Shown: positions 1 to 9,307, numbered from the stretch's first letter. The stretch is 64,000 nt of DNA from UBA11475 sp045593005 (GCA_045593005.1 JAZNVV010000038.1:1-64000); one strand, 5' to 3'. Notes: generated by a model from the letters alone, not told the origin. Numbers and translations are program-made.

Positions 1-1295
1 GTTGCCTTGTATTCAGGAACGTAATCTTTGTCAACCTTACCGTCTACCGTGTATTCGAAATAAGTTTTATCACCGTCAGTCTTTTTAGCAACGGTAACAC
101 CGTCTTTATTAGTCCATTCAACAAAACCTTTAAATTCAAGAGCGTCACCTGCGACAGCGTAATCATTTAAGAACTTATTCGTGTCTTTATCAAAGTCGTA
201 ACCAGCGTTAATCCAAGTATTTCTTAAATCTTTAACGGTTGTATTTGCTAAAATGTCTTCTCTATCTGCTCTATATCCTGCTTTATCGTTCTTTTCAAGT
301 TCAGCAAGTTTAGCAGACTGAACGCTATCCATAGGGATTAAAAGGTTGTAAACGTAGCCAAAACCATTGAAGTGGTTGTATAAAACAGGGTTCTTTGCTG
401 ATGCATTAGTGAGCATTTCATTAAATTCAGTATACGTTTTTGCCTTTGATTGAGATGCAAATAAATCTTCGTGCGTTTGCTCGATAACGTCAAAAGAAAC
501 CGTCTTATAATAATCGTAGATAAGATAGCTATTATACTTGTTAAGTAAAATGGTTTCCATCTGTTCCTTAACGCTATCTTTATAATATTGCGTATCGGTA
601 ATGTTATCAGTCTTCCAGTCGAAAGAATCGTCAATATAACCATTGTCAGACATTGACTTTAAGAGCATATAGTAAGCTGTTCTTCTTTCAGAATCGTTAG
701 CATTGCCACCTGAATAAACACCTGTATCGATAGTGTAAGCGTTCATTTCTTCAGTAGTGAGTTCGTGAACGTAGTTAACAGCGCCTGTAGGAACTGCCCT
801 AACCTTTTCCTTGTAACTTTCAGAAGGTTCTTCATCCTCTGCTGGCAAATAAGAGTCGATAGTTTCGTTTACACTCTTTTTAACGTTATAGTTTGCTTCA
901 GCAATTTCTTTAGCTGTTAAATATCTCTTTGCAGACCAAACGTCATTTTCGTTCGTATTAAGGTCAGCGTAATCAGAGCCTAAACCGTTAAAGTAGTCGA
1001 GCGCAAGTTGAACGTTGATTTTTGTTTCGATAATAGAATCAAGAATATAGTCAAGTGCTTCTTCAACCGTGTAACCCATAGAATAAATATAATATGCGCC
1101 GTTCATCATATAAACGTTTTTAACGTCTTTATTTTTAACTTCTTCCTTTGGTGCGCTGTCGAATACTTGTACAGTAGCAACGACTTGTTCGTCAGCCCTT
1201 GTCATATCGACCTTTACTAAATCGCAAGCAAAGGTAGAAAGCGACATAACTACTACCAAGACAAGCGATAATAATTTAATAAGTCTTTTTTTCAT
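1..1295 (-). CDS. PrsA/SurA-like exported lipoprotein, 3' end outside window
   Basis: The reading frame is open from the ATG at 1293-1295 to the window edge, about 431 codons, so the C-terminus is missing. Residues 1-23 form a lipoprotein signal peptide ending in the lipobox STFAC, with C24 as the predicted lipidated cysteine. The rest is an Asp/Glu/Lys-rich, mostly helical exported protein. The segment after residue 60 (EEALDYILDSIIETKINVQL) resembles the N-terminal chaperone region of SurA/PrsA proteins. Position supports this: in many Clostridia a PrsA-like peptidyl-prolyl isomerase follows pth and mfd. No PPIase domain can be seen in the part present, so a foldase role is inferred. It has its own promoter and a GGGG-type ribosome binding site. 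Confidence 0.6.
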   Translation of the reverse strand, partial: MKKRLIKLLSLVLVVVMSLSTFACDLVKVDMTRADEQVVATVQVFDSAPKEEVKNKDVKNVYMMNGAYYIYSMGYTVEEALDYILDSIIETKINVQLALDYFNGLGSDYADLNTNENDVWSAKRYLTAKEIAEANYNVKKSVNETIDSYLPAEDEEPSESYKEKVRAVPTGAVNYVHELTTEEMNAYTIDTGVYSGGNANDSERRTAYYMLLKSMSDNGYIDDSFDWKTDNITDTQYYKDSVKEQMETILLNKYNSYLIYDYYKTVSFDVIEQTHEDLFASQSKAKTYTEFNEMLTNASAKNPVLYNHFNGFGYVYNLLIPMDSVQSAKLAELEKNDKAGYRADREDILANTTVKDLRNTWINAGYDFDKDTNKFLNDYAVAGDALEFKGFVEWTNKDGVTVAKKTDGDKTYFEYTVDGKVDKDYVPEYKA

Positions 1296-1334
1296 AAAAA
1301 ACCCCGTGAAATTTATTTTGTGTCCATTGCTATA

Positions 1335-1363
1335 GTAATAACAAAGAGTAAATACATAGTCAA
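1335..1363 (-). promoter_or_regulatory. Sigma-A promoter of the PrsA-like lipoprotein gene
   Basis: On the minus strand, TTGACT (1358-1363), a 17-nt spacer and TATTAC (1335-1340). It lies 40 nt upstream of the lipoprotein start, so this gene need not depend on read-through from mfd. Confidence 0.6.
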
Positions 1364-1482
1364 TCTATTAGATTATAATATATTTAAAAACAAAATGCAA
1401 TAGTTTGATTTGATTTTTATCTATTTTTGCCTTGCATTTTAACAATTTTTTAAAATTCGTTCTTTTTTTGAAAGCAAAAAAG

Positions 1483-4400
1483 CTATTCATCAAAAACTGC
1501 ATCTTTAAAAGTTGCTTTTTCCAAAAACTCAATGAGCATATTTAAGGTATCAAAGCCATCAAGATCAGTCCTATCGAACTTTATTCCTACCCCACCCGAC
1601 ATAGACAAAGACGCCCTTTTGTTATCTGAAACAGCGTCTAACAGTCTTTCATTTTCAAGTGATTTAAGGTTTTTAAATCCAAAGAAAGCGTCGTCTTTGC
1701 CTACGTAAAATGCAGTTGCCCCTATGTCTTTTAACATCTTTTTAATAAGAGCAATCTTGATAAGATTAATCGTCTCTAACGGTGCGTCGCCGTAAGTATC
1801 TTCAAGTAGAGCAAGCACTTCGTCAGCCTCTTCTTTTGAAGAAATTTCGGCAATTTCCTTATACGCATCCATTCTTCCGTTAGCATTTTCGATATATTCG
1901 TCGGGAATATACGCTGAAACCTTTACGTCAAGGTCTATAAACTGTTCTTCATTAACCCCGTCAAGTTCTTCTTTTAATAATTTTGAATAAAGCTCGTAAC
2001 CAACTTTGTCAAGATGACCGTGCTGTTGTGCGCCCAAAACGTTGCCAGCCCCACGAATTTCAAGGTCGCGCATTGCAATTTTAAAGCCACTACCCATTTC
2101 AGTAAATTCCATAAGCGACGACAACCTTTTATAAGCGACGTCAGATAAAACTTTTTCACGCTTGAAAGTAAAATATGCGTGCGCAAGACGATTACTTCTA
2201 CCCACCCTACCACGTAATTGATATAAAGTAGAAAGCCCCAGCAAATCGGCGTCGATAACTATTATAGTATTTGCCTTTGGTAAGTCAATGCCGTTTTCTA
2301 TAATTGTTGTGGCAAGCAAAACGTCCGTTTCTCCACGATAAAATTCGCTAATATTTCTTTCAAGAACTTTTTCGTCCATTTGTCCGTGAGCGATAGTAAG
2401 TTTTATTGACGGCAATAAATTTTTTATTTTTTCAGCAAAGTGGTCTATTGTTTCAACACGGTTATAAAGTATAAACACCTGCCCACCACGCATAACTTCA
2501 CGTCGGACGGCGTCGGTTATTAACGCATCCGTCTGCTCGGTAACGTAAGTTTGAACGGGCAATCTTTCTTTTGGTGGTGTATTTATCGTACTAATATCCC
2601 TTATTCCTGACAGCGACATGTGTAGCGTTCTTGGTATAGGTGTAGCCGTCAAAGTAATAGTATCCACGTTGTTTTTAAGCGTTTTGATTTTTTCCTTATG
2701 TTCAACGCCAAAGCGCTGTTCTTCATCAAGAACTAAAAGTCCCAAGTCCTTAAACTTTACGTCGGAAGAAAGAAGTCTATGCGTGCCTATAATAAAGTCG
2801 ATTTTTCCTTCGGAAAGTTTTTGTAAAACTTCCGATTGTTGCTTTTTAGTCTTAAACCGGTCAAGACTTTCAATATTTATGCTAAAATCAGCAAATCTTT
2901 TTTTTGCCGTATTAAAATGTTGTTCGGCTAGTATGGTAGTTGGCGCAAGCATAACGGCTTGCTTTCCGTTAACGACTGCTCTAAATACAGCCCTAAACGC
3001 AACCTCCGTCTTGCCAAAACCCACGTCCCCACAAAGCAACCTATCCATTACTTTACGTGAGCACATATCTTCCCTAATATCTTCATTTGCCGAAATTTGG
3101 TCGGGCGTATCCTCAAACCCAAACGCTCCGTCAAACGCGTCTTGAAGGTCCTCTGCCTCCTCAAATTCGTAACCGTTTTTGCGTGAACGTTCTTCGTATA
3201 ACTTCTTTAAGTCAAACGAAAGTTGTCTTAAACTTTCCCTGACACGTTGCTTAATTCGGTCAAAGTCCTTGCCACCTATTTTTGACAGCGACGGCTCTTT
3301 TTCGCCCCCAACGTATCGGGTAAGTGCGTCCAACTGCTCCACAGGGACGTATAAAATATCCCCACCTTTATAGGCTACGGCAACGTAATCTTTCGTACCA
3401 AGTCCCGTCGTTAATTTTTTGTTGCCTATTACCTTACCTATACCGTGAATTTCGTGTACGGCGTAGTCACCGGCAACTGGCGCTGAAAAGAAAACTTTTG
3501 TCTTTTGTCTACTTCTTTTTTCCTTCTTTTTAGGCTTTAAGTATATATCGTCAGAGCCGATTGCAACAGCTTTTAGTCCGTGGCAAATAAACCCTTCCGG
3601 CATTGTTGAAGGAGTAACGGTAACCCCTTTGCCTACAGGTATGCCGTCCGTCCATAAATCTTCAGAAAGTTTTTGCGCTCTTTCAATATCTGCTGTGAAA
3701 AGTTCAACCGTGTAGTGATTATCAACCCACGCTCTAACGTCGTTCACAAGGTCTTTATATTTACCTAAATATTTAGGCGACGGGCTAGATTTAACGTTAA
3801 TTATCTTCAACGGATTAAAAAATCTAACGTCTGCAGTAAGCGCTTGGAAGGCTACAAGCCTTTTTTTATTAAACCCTATAATAAGTTCTTCGGGCGAAAC
3901 TAACTGATATTTATCAGCATCAAATACTTCACCCTCATTATATAACGCATAAAATCTTTCGTTATGCTCTTTATAAATTGCGTCTAAAACGTCGTGTAAA
4001 ACTCGTGGCTCACTATAAATAACAGCATCAAAATTTATCGCGTCGTATATAGGCGCAAAGTTTGAAAGCAACGGAATAATCGACGTCAACTGCGCGTAGT
4101 TTTTTTGAAGTAAATTTTCTTTTATTTCTTGACAAAATTCAGAAAATCTTTCGTTCTTTTTTCCCTTAAAATTAATAATTTCTTCGTCTATTTGCTTGTT
4201 TAATTCAGATAAGTCCTCATTTTTATAACTTATCTCCGTCGCAGGAATAACGCTAACCGATTGCACTATCGAAACGGTGCTATTATCCTCCACGTTATAA
4301 ACTTTTATCCTTTCAATCTCGTCACCAAAAAAGTCAATTCTAACCGGATTATTTTCACCGACAGGATATATGTCAAAAATATCGCCACGACGGGCAAAAG

Positions 4401-4893
4401 TACCGTTTGCCTCACATAACGGAACTTTTACGTAGCCCATTAAAACTAACTCTTTTTCAAGTTCAATAACGTCGTATTCGTTGCCCTTTTGTAATGATAA
4501 AACTTTAACGTTTGTAGGATATAAGCCCATAATTGCAGGTAACGTAGCTACGATTATTTCGGCATCAGAATTTGCTGAAACAATGCCTTTTATTCGTTTA
4601 AATTGAGCGTCTTTTGAAAAAGCCTTCGACGTTAACAGCAATTCTTCTCTTTCATATAAAACGGCTACCTTTTTAGTGGTTAGTCCACTCAATTCTTTTG
4701 CCGTTTTTTCTGCTTCCAAAAAGTCTTTAACAACGTATAAAATTTTGCCTTCCATTAAAGTTAGAAGGTAGCATTTGACACCAAACGGTATGCCAAAAGC
4801 CGCCAAAGGAACTCCGTGGCGGTATGATTCGACTACTTCGCGTATGTCGTTTTCAGTATTAAATTTGTTGAATTTAGAAACAATTTCGGACAT
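1483..4893 (-). CDS. mfd: Transcription-repair coupling factor Mfd
   Basis: Mfd is a DNA translocase that removes RNA polymerase stalled at lesions and recruits UvrA. The protein has 1136 residues, the usual family length. In order: a UvrB-like N-terminal region, the RNA-polymerase interaction domain (AVHEIHGIGK near residue 478), and the RecG-like motor with Walker A GDVGFGKTE (about 622), the DEEQ box (about 721) and TATPIPRTL (about 748). The RGRVGRS helicase motif and a C-terminal TRCF domain follow. It starts 6 nt after the pth stop, so the two are probably co-transcribed. The TAG stop is followed only by an A/T hairpin, too weak to call a terminator. Confidence 0.98.
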   Translation of the reverse strand: MSEIVSKFNKFNTENDIREVVESYRHGVPLAAFGIPFGVKCYLLTLMEGKILYVVKDFLEAEKTAKELSGLTTKKVAVLYEREELLLTSKAFSKDAQFKRIKGIVSANSDAEIIVATLPAIMGLYPTNVKVLSLQKGNEYDVIELEKELVLMGYVKVPLCEANGTFARRGDIFDIYPVGENNPVRIDFFGDEIERIKVYNVEDNSTVSIVQSVSVIPATEISYKNEDLSELNKQIDEEIINFKGKKNERFSEFCQEIKENLLQKNYAQLTSIIPLLSNFAPIYDAINFDAVIYSEPRVLHDVLDAIYKEHNERFYALYNEGEVFDADKYQLVSPEELIIGFNKKRLVAFQALTADVRFFNPLKIINVKSSPSPKYLGKYKDLVNDVRAWVDNHYTVELFTADIERAQKLSEDLWTDGIPVGKGVTVTPSTMPEGFICHGLKAVAIGSDDIYLKPKKKEKRSRQKTKVFFSAPVAGDYAVHEIHGIGKVIGNKKLTTGLGTKDYVAVAYKGGDILYVPVEQLDALTRYVGGEKEPSLSKIGGKDFDRIKQRVRESLRQLSFDLKKLYEERSRKNGYEFEEAEDLQDAFDGAFGFEDTPDQISANEDIREDMCSRKVMDRLLCGDVGFGKTEVAFRAVFRAVVNGKQAVMLAPTTILAEQHFNTAKKRFADFSINIESLDRFKTKKQQSEVLQKLSEGKIDFIIGTHRLLSSDVKFKDLGLLVLDEEQRFGVEHKEKIKTLKNNVDTITLTATPIPRTLHMSLSGIRDISTINTPPKERLPVQTYVTEQTDALITDAVRREVMRGGQVFILYNRVETIDHFAEKIKNLLPSIKLTIAHGQMDEKVLERNISEFYRGETDVLLATTIIENGIDLPKANTIIVIDADLLGLSTLYQLRGRVGRSNRLAHAYFTFKREKVLSDVAYKRLSSLMEFTEMGSGFKIAMRDLEIRGAGNVLGAQQHGHLDKVGYELYSKLLKEELDGVNEEQFIDLDVKVSAYIPDEYIENANGRMDAYKEIAEISSKEEADEVLALLEDTYGDAPLETINLIKIALIKKMLKDIGATAFYVGKDDAFFGFKNLKSLENERLLDAVSDNKRASLSMSGGVGIKFDRTDLDGFDTLNMLIEFLEKATFKDAVFDE

Positions 4894-4899
4894 ATGTAA

Positions 4900-5481
4900 T
4901 TATTGAATTTCGATAACGCTACCGTTATACGTCCTCATAATAAAATCGAAATCTTTTCCCTCGGCAAAGGCTTTTGCAGCATCAGACGCGCGTTTGATTG
5001 ATTTTTCAAAAATAGGTTTATCTTCTGCCAAAATCCCCGACAATACATAATTTATAAGTTCTATTTTTGGGTTATCAGGCTTAAAGCCTATTCTTATGCG
5101 AGCAAAATTTTGCGTGCCAAGCATTTTAACGATATTGCGCATACCGTTGTGCGTGCCGGCTGAACCACTTTTACGTATTCTGACGTCGCCTTTAGGCAAA
5201 TCAAAGTCGTCGTAAATGACTATAACGTCCTCTGGGCTGATTTTGTAGTAGGAACAAAGTTCGTAAACGCTTTCCCCACTCAAATTCATATATGTTTGTG
5301 GTTTTGCAAATATAACCTTTTCTTTACCGACGTAAGCGCTACCTATAAGCGCCCTGCACGAATCTTTATTGACGTACACGCCAAGTTCGTCACATAAAAC
5401 GTCGATTGCCGAAAACCCTAAATTATGGTAAGTCCCTTTATATTCTTTATCAGGGTTACCAAGTCCAACAATAAGTTTCAT
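4900..5481 (-). CDS. pth: Peptidyl-tRNA hydrolase
   Basis: This enzyme releases tRNA from peptidyl-tRNAs that drop off ribosomes. The 193-residue length is normal. It begins with GLGNP, giving catalytic-site Asn9, followed by the YHNLGF motif with catalytic His19. The conserved Asp lies in VIYDDFDLP near residue 90, and the GTHNGMRNI motif is intact. A good ribosome binding site (AAAGGAC) precedes the ATG. It is the first gene of a pth-mfd unit. A terminator-like hairpin separates it from prs upstream, so it is fed by read-through or by a promoter I could not find in the 50-nt gap. Confidence 0.97.
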   Translation of the reverse strand: MKLIVGLGNPDKEYKGTYHNLGFSAIDVLCDELGVYVNKDSCRALIGSAYVGKEKVIFAKPQTYMNLSGESVYELCSYYKISPEDVIVIYDDFDLPKGDVRIRKSGSAGTHNGMRNIVKMLGTQNFARIRIGFKPDNPKIELINYVLSGILAEDKPIFEKSIKRASDAAKAFAEGKDFDFIMRTYNGSVIEIQ

Positions 5482-5502
5482 AAAAAGTCCTTTTTAGAAA
5501 AG

Positions 5503-5526
5503 AAAAGCCGACGATAAGTCGGCTTT
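5503..5526 (-). terminator. Intrinsic terminator downstream of prs
   Basis: Minus-strand stem GCCGAC/GTCGGC extended by A/T pairs, 5-nt loop, then TTTT. It begins 8 nt after the prs stop codon. Confidence 0.75.
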
Positions 5527-5533
5527 TGTGTGT

Positions 5534-6490
5534 TTAGTAAATTTCCGACAATGATTTGTCATGGAAAATTTGATTAATTGCCTTTGCAAAGTAAGGAGCA
5601 ACCGAAAGTTTTTTGATTTTTTTGCAGTTTAATACTTCTTCTGGGAAATCAATGGTATCTAATACTGCAATCTCTTTAATGCAAGAGTTTGTAAGTCTTT
5701 CAATAGCAGGACCACTTAATACCCCGTGTGAGCAACAAGCGTAAACTTCTTTAGCGCCGTTCTTTTTAAGCGCTTCAGCCCCGTTAACGATAGTGCCTGC
5801 AGTATCAATCATATCGTCTACCATAAGGCAAATCTTGCCTTCGATATCACCGATAATATTCATAACTTCCATTACGTTTGCCTTTGGTCTTCTCTTATCA
5901 ATAATAGCAAACTGTAAGCCAAGGTCTTTTGCAAAGTTTCTCGCTCTTGCAACCGAGCCAACGTCTGGCGAAATTACAACGTAGTCGTCAGGGTTGTCCT
6001 TGATTAAATCTTTATAATATTTTGAAAGAATAGGCGCTCCGTAAAGGTGGTTTACTGGAATATCGAAAAAGCCTTGAATTTGTGCTGCGTGAAGGTCAAG
6101 AGTAACAATACTGTCTACACCTGCGCCTTGGAGCATATTTGCAACAAGTTTTGCTGTAATAGGATCTCTTGGTCTTGCCTTTCTATCCTGTCTTGCATAA
6201 CCGAAGTATGGCATAACTGCCGTTATCTTTGCTGCCGACGCTCTTTTAATTGCGTCAACCATAATTAAAAGTTCCATAAGGTTACTGTTAACAGGATTAG
6301 ACGTTGATTGAATAATAAATACGTCTTTACCTCTAACTGTTTCAGGAATAGAAACGCTAATTTCTCCATCAGAGAAAGTTTTTACTTCTGCATCGCAAAG
6401 TTTTGTGTCTAATTCTTTAGCGATTGCTTCTGCTAACGCTTTGTTAGAGTTACCTGCATAAAGTGCAATGGCATTACCGTGTAAATTCAT
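5534..6490 (-). CDS. prs: Ribose-phosphate pyrophosphokinase (PRPP synthase)
   Basis: It makes PRPP from ribose 5-phosphate and ATP for purine, pyrimidine, NAD, His and Trp synthesis. The 318-residue class I enzyme shows the ATP-binding YARQDRKARPRDPITAK segment, the DLHAAQIQGFF signature and the PRPP-binding loop VDDMIDTAGTI near residue 225. The flexible-loop sequence VVISPDVGSVARARNFAK has Ser where many homologues have Gly. A GAGGAC ribosome binding site sits 4 nt before the ATG. It is transcribed alone, from its own promoter to the hairpin at 5503-5526. Confidence 0.98.
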   Translation of the reverse strand: MNLHGNAIALYAGNSNKALAEAIAKELDTKLCDAEVKTFSDGEISVSIPETVRGKDVFIIQSTSNPVNSNLMELLIMVDAIKRASAAKITAVMPYFGYARQDRKARPRDPITAKLVANMLQGAGVDSIVTLDLHAAQIQGFFDIPVNHLYGAPILSKYYKDLIKDNPDDYVVISPDVGSVARARNFAKDLGLQFAIIDKRRPKANVMEVMNIIGDIEGKICLMVDDMIDTAGTIVNGAEALKKNGAKEVYACCSHGVLSGPAIERLTNSCIKEIAVLDTIDFPEEVLNCKKIKKLSVAPYFAKAINQIFHDKSLSEIY

Positions 6491-6526
6491 TATAGTCCTC
6501 GCTTTTGTATTATTTATAACATATAT

Positions 6527-6555
6527 ATTGTAAAACTTTAAATGAAGTTAGTCAA
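6527..6555 (-). promoter_or_regulatory. Sigma-A promoter of prs
   Basis: Minus strand: TTGACT (6550-6555), 17-nt spacer, TACAAT (6527-6532), giving a leader of about 30 nt. Confidence 0.75.
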
Positions 6556-6572
6556 GTCTTTAAGGCGAATAG

Positions 6573-7013
6573 TTAATTTCTTTTCGCTTTAAAATAATTT
6601 TTTAACATATTAGAGCATTCTTCTTCCATAATTCCACCCTCGAATTCGGTAACGTGATTAAGTCCACCCTCGCTCAATATATTAAATTTTGAAATTGCCC
6701 CACCACTTTTTTGTTCGTACGCACCAAAATACACCTTTTTTATCCTTGCGTTAACGATTGCGCCAGCACACATAGGACACGGCTCTAACGTTACGTACAT
6801 TTCAGCCCCGTCAAGTCGCCAACTTTTAAGCTTTTTGCAAGCTTTATTTATCGCTAAAATTTCAGCGTGGGCAGTTGCCATTTGTGTGGTTTCGCGCTTG
6901 TTATAAGCCGACGCAATAACTTTACCGTTACAAACGATAACGGCGCCTATAGGCACTTCGTCTAACTCTATCGCCTTTTTTGCCAAAGTAATGGCTTTTT
7001 TCATATAATTCAT
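6573..7013 (-). CDS. tadA: tRNA-specific adenosine deaminase TadA
   Basis: TadA converts A34 to inosine in tRNA-Arg(ACG). The 146-residue cytidine/deoxycytidylate deaminase fold carries the zinc ligand and proton shuttle in HAE (His49, Glu51) and the PCPMCAGA motif (Cys79, Cys82). The tail EECSNMLKNYFKAKR is typical of the family. The first ATG has AAGGTG 5 nt upstream; a second ATG three codons later is possible. It follows the M14 peptidase gene after 54 nt, and the prs promoter lies just downstream. Confidence 0.95.
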   Translation of the reverse strand: MNYMKKAITLAKKAIELDEVPIGAVIVCNGKVIASAYNKRETTQMATAHAEILAINKACKKLKSWRLDGAEMYVTLEPCPMCAGAIVNARIKKVYFGAYEQKSGGAISKFNILSEGGLNHVTEFEGGIMEEECSNMLKNYFKAKRN

Positions 7014-7035
7014 TTCTTCACCTTATATTTTGGTC

Positions 7036-7054
7036 GTTTTTCACGATACCGTTG
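7036..7054 (-). repeat. AACGGTA short intergenic motif, copy 1 (degenerate)
   Basis: Minus-strand CAACGGTATCGTGAAAAAC in the M14-tadA gap, one or two bases from the core seen near 16329, 24549, 51370 and 61445. It is flanked by CGTTTT/AAAACG. Confidence 0.4.
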
Positions 7055-7067
7055 CTCTCAAAACGTT

Positions 7068-7826
7068 TCATTTAAGCATTTTTATTAAGCAAATAGGCAC
7101 GTCTTTAATTTCTTCAAAAATGCCGTCGCTTTCATCTAAAGATATCGGGTGCGACAAGTCGTCGCTACCAACTTCAATGGTGAACGACAAAATTCCATAT
7201 TCTTGCAAAACCCAGTCTTTGTAACCACCAGCCGACTTTAAGCCGGTTTTTATTTTATACCCAGTCAGCGCCGAAATTTGTTCGGCATACGGTCGGTGCT
7301 TTTCTTTTAAATTTTCGTCGTTAAAGTCATAATAAATTTCCCTGCCCTTACTGTGAAAACTTATTGTAGCGTCCGGCATTAAGAACTGCGTAAAGGACGT
7401 TAACGCTTGCACTTCTTTAGCGCAGGCAGGCGCACTTCCTATATAATCGGAACAGCTACGCTGTAACTTATTACTTGCCCCCGTCCCCCACTTTGCTGGG
7501 AAATTAACGTTTAAATCTACGCCTTTGGCGTTTGCCTTATAGTTAGGTATAGTTTTTACTATTTTAACGCCGTCGACATTAATTAGTGGCGCAATAACAA
7601 CTCTGCCGTAAGGCAATTTACTTTTTAAATATTCCACTTCCTTAATCAATATATCGGCAGTAATATACTCTCTTGCGTGGATAGCGCCCTGAATAAAAAT
7701 AAGGGGACGGCATGTTTTTCCGACGTCAAAATAATATATAGGTCGGTTTAACTCTGTGTAACCTAAAATCCCCTTTTCCCCTTCGTAAAGGGAATAAAAA
7801 TGTGTGATTTTTTCTATAATTTCCAT
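7068..7826 (-). CDS. M14-family zinc carboxypeptidase-like protein
   Basis: A compact 252-residue M14 peptidase domain with no signal peptide, so probably cytoplasmic. The zinc ligands are visible: HARE (His50, Glu53) and a later His158 in SFHSKGREIYYDF. The catalytic Glu is Glu218 in SFTIEVG. The usual NPDGV motif appears as NVDGV. The segment that normally reads GVDLNRNFP is GVDLNVNFP, so the arginine that binds the substrate carboxylate is Val107. Bacterial relatives cleave gamma-D-glutamyl-diaminopimelate peptides from peptidoglycan; that role is only possible here. The ribosome binding site is weak and the gene follows rlmH by 24 nt. Confidence 0.85.
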   Translation of the reverse strand: MEIIEKITHFYSLYEGEKGILGYTELNRPIYYFDVGKTCRPLIFIQGAIHAREYITADILIKEVEYLKSKLPYGRVVIAPLINVDGVKIVKTIPNYKANAKGVDLNVNFPAKWGTGASNKLQRSCSDYIGSAPACAKEVQALTSFTQFLMPDATISFHSKGREIYYDFNDENLKEKHRPYAEQISALTGYKIKTGLKSAGGYKDWVLQEYGILSFTIEVGSDDLSHPISLDESDGIFEEIKDVPICLIKMLK

Positions 7827-7850
7827 ACTTAAAAATATGAAAACGCATAA

Positions 7851-8318
7851 TTATTTGTGATATACCGAGCCGGAATTCAACATAAACGCTCTATAAATTT
7901 GCTCGGTAAGCATAAGCCTAAATAACGTATGTGGAAAGGTCATTTTTGAAAAAGAAATAAGTTCAGCACGCTTTTTAATTTCATCACCAAGTCCGTAAGA
8001 GCCCCCTATCACAAAAGTTATCTCACTATCCGTCAATGACGACGAAATTAGTTTTTTAGCAAAATCTTCGCTGGAAAAATTCTTCCCTTCAATAGCCATT
8101 GCATAAATTTTGCCTTTTAGGTGAGGAATAATACGTTCTTCTTCCCTTTTCTTTATAACAAGCACGTCGCCTGCAGACGCTTTTGTATAATTTTCTTCAG
8201 CAACTTCAATGATGCGAAAATTGCAAAATCTTAAAAGGCGTTTTGAATATTCTTCTATACCGTCGGCAAAGTATTTTTCCTTAATCTTGCCAACTGCTAC
8301 AATATTTACTTTAAGCAT
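7851..8318 (-). CDS. rlmH: 23S rRNA (pseudouridine1915-N3)-methyltransferase RlmH
   Basis: A SPOUT-class methyltransferase that modifies pseudouridine 1915 in helix 69 of 23S rRNA. The 155-residue length is standard. The C-terminal knot shows FVIGGSYGLGDE and the family tail SFSKMTFPHTLFRLMLTEQ followed by IYRAFMLNSGSVYHK. Its start overlaps the end of the CPBP-protease gene by 8 nt and has no clear ribosome binding site, so translation is probably coupled. Confidence 0.96.
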   Translation of the reverse strand: MLKVNIVAVGKIKEKYFADGIEEYSKRLLRFCNFRIIEVAEENYTKASAGDVLVIKKREEERIIPHLKGKIYAMAIEGKNFSSEDFAKKLISSSLTDSEITFVIGGSYGLGDEIKKRAELISFSKMTFPHTLFRLMLTEQIYRAFMLNSGSVYHK

Positions 8319-9198
8319 ATAAATTAGTTAAAATGGAAATTACCATCATTAAAACGCTGAATACAACGCCTACCCAAGCGCCCTTGTAAAAGTTTATGCA
8401 GGTAAACTTAACGCCTTGATTAAACTTTTTACCAAGCATCACTACTACTATTGCGCCGATAAATACCACAAGCCCGATTATTGTCGTAACAATATTAAAC
8501 GGATTGAAGTTAACGTACATGCACGTGATAATTAAAAAGTTATTTAAAAAATGCATCAAAACGGCAGGCAAAATTGAACCCGTTCTTATAGCGATAAGAG
8601 TAAGGGCAAAACCCCAAGCAAACTGATAAACAATTTGCGCAGGATTTGCGTGGAATAACGCAAAAGTAATGCCTATAAAAAAGGAAATTTTAAGGTCAGT
8701 CTTGCCATCTGTAACACCAGCCTCTGCTACACAGAAATTAACAAAAGTGTATAAAACGACGCCTCTAAACAAAATTTCTTCACCAACAGCAGGGGCTATC
8801 GCCGTACCGATTACATACTTAACGTAGTCGCCAAACCCGTCCATAGTAATATTTTGAACGGTAATTGCACCAGCTTTAACAAGTTCGTTTCCGATAACGA
8901 TATTTACGTAGCCAAAGCCAAGCATTAACCCTATTGACATTACTATAGCAATAATTAAATACTTAACGCTAAACTTTTTTACCTTTATACCTTCTGTGAA
9001 AAATATCTGCTTTTCTTTAAGGTAAAAAGTAGACGCAAGTATAAATACGATAGGTTGTATAAGACTTAAAATCATATCAACCGTCGATTGACTTTTAAGG
9101 TTTAAGCCAGAATAAATCATTGTGAAAAAAGCGCCTAAAAGTATTACGATTGAATAAAAAGAACCAAACTTTTTTTGATGATATAACGAAACTTCCAT
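8311..9198 (-). CDS. CPBP-family intramembrane glutamic endopeptidase
   Basis: A polytopic membrane protein of about 295 residues with roughly eight hydrophobic segments. It carries the CPBP (Abi/CAAX-protease) motifs: EEILFRG (the EExxxR motif), FALFHANPAQI (FxxxH) and HFLNNFL. Relatives include Rce1 and proteins linked to bacteriocin self-immunity; the substrate cannot be predicted. I place the start at the ATG at 9196-9198 because AGGAGT lies 6 nt upstream. The frame continues 18 codons further upstream into a region overlapping the likely promoter. It is first in a unit with rlmH, the M14 peptidase and tadA. Confidence 0.9.
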   Translation of the reverse strand: MEVSLYHQKKFGSFYSIVILLGAFFTMIYSGLNLKSQSTVDMILSLIQPIVFILASTFYLKEKQIFFTEGIKVKKFSVKYLIIAIVMSIGLMLGFGYVNIVIGNELVKAGAITVQNITMDGFGDYVKYVIGTAIAPAVGEEILFRGVVLYTFVNFCVAEAGVTDGKTDLKISFFIGITFALFHANPAQIVYQFAWGFALTLIAIRTGSILPAVLMHFLNNFLIITCMYVNFNPFNIVTTIIGLVVFIGAIVVVMLGKKFNQGVKFTCINFYKGAWVGVVFSVLMMVISILTNLYA

Positions 9199-9220
9199 GT
9201 TTACTCCTATTAACATATAA

Positions 9221-9249
9221 AGTATATCACAAGGTAAAGTAAAAGAAAA
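9221..9249 (-). promoter_or_regulatory. Possible sigma-A promoter of the CPBP-rlmH-M14-tadA unit
   Basis: Minus strand: TATACT (9221-9226) with a weak TTTTCT -35 (9244-9249) and a 17-nt spacer, about 22 nt upstream of the chosen start. Confidence 0.45.
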
Positions 9250-9280
9250 CAAAATGCAATATATTTTTAATTTTCAACAA

Positions 9281-9307
9281 AAAAAAGGCACTTTATAGTG
9301 CCTTTTT
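9281..9307 (-). terminator. Intrinsic terminator after guaB
   Basis: Stem AAGGCACT/AGTGCCTT with loop TTAT flanked by A and T runs. It follows the guaB stop by 13 nt and could also work on the other strand. Confidence 0.9.

Noticed and set aside
1455..1482. Terminator after mfd
   Set aside because: The only hairpin has an almost pure A/T stem and no GC core.
2618..3145. A 175-codon plus-strand open frame inside mfd
   Set aside because: Antisense shadow of conserved Mfd motifs, with no ribosome binding site and no recognisable family.
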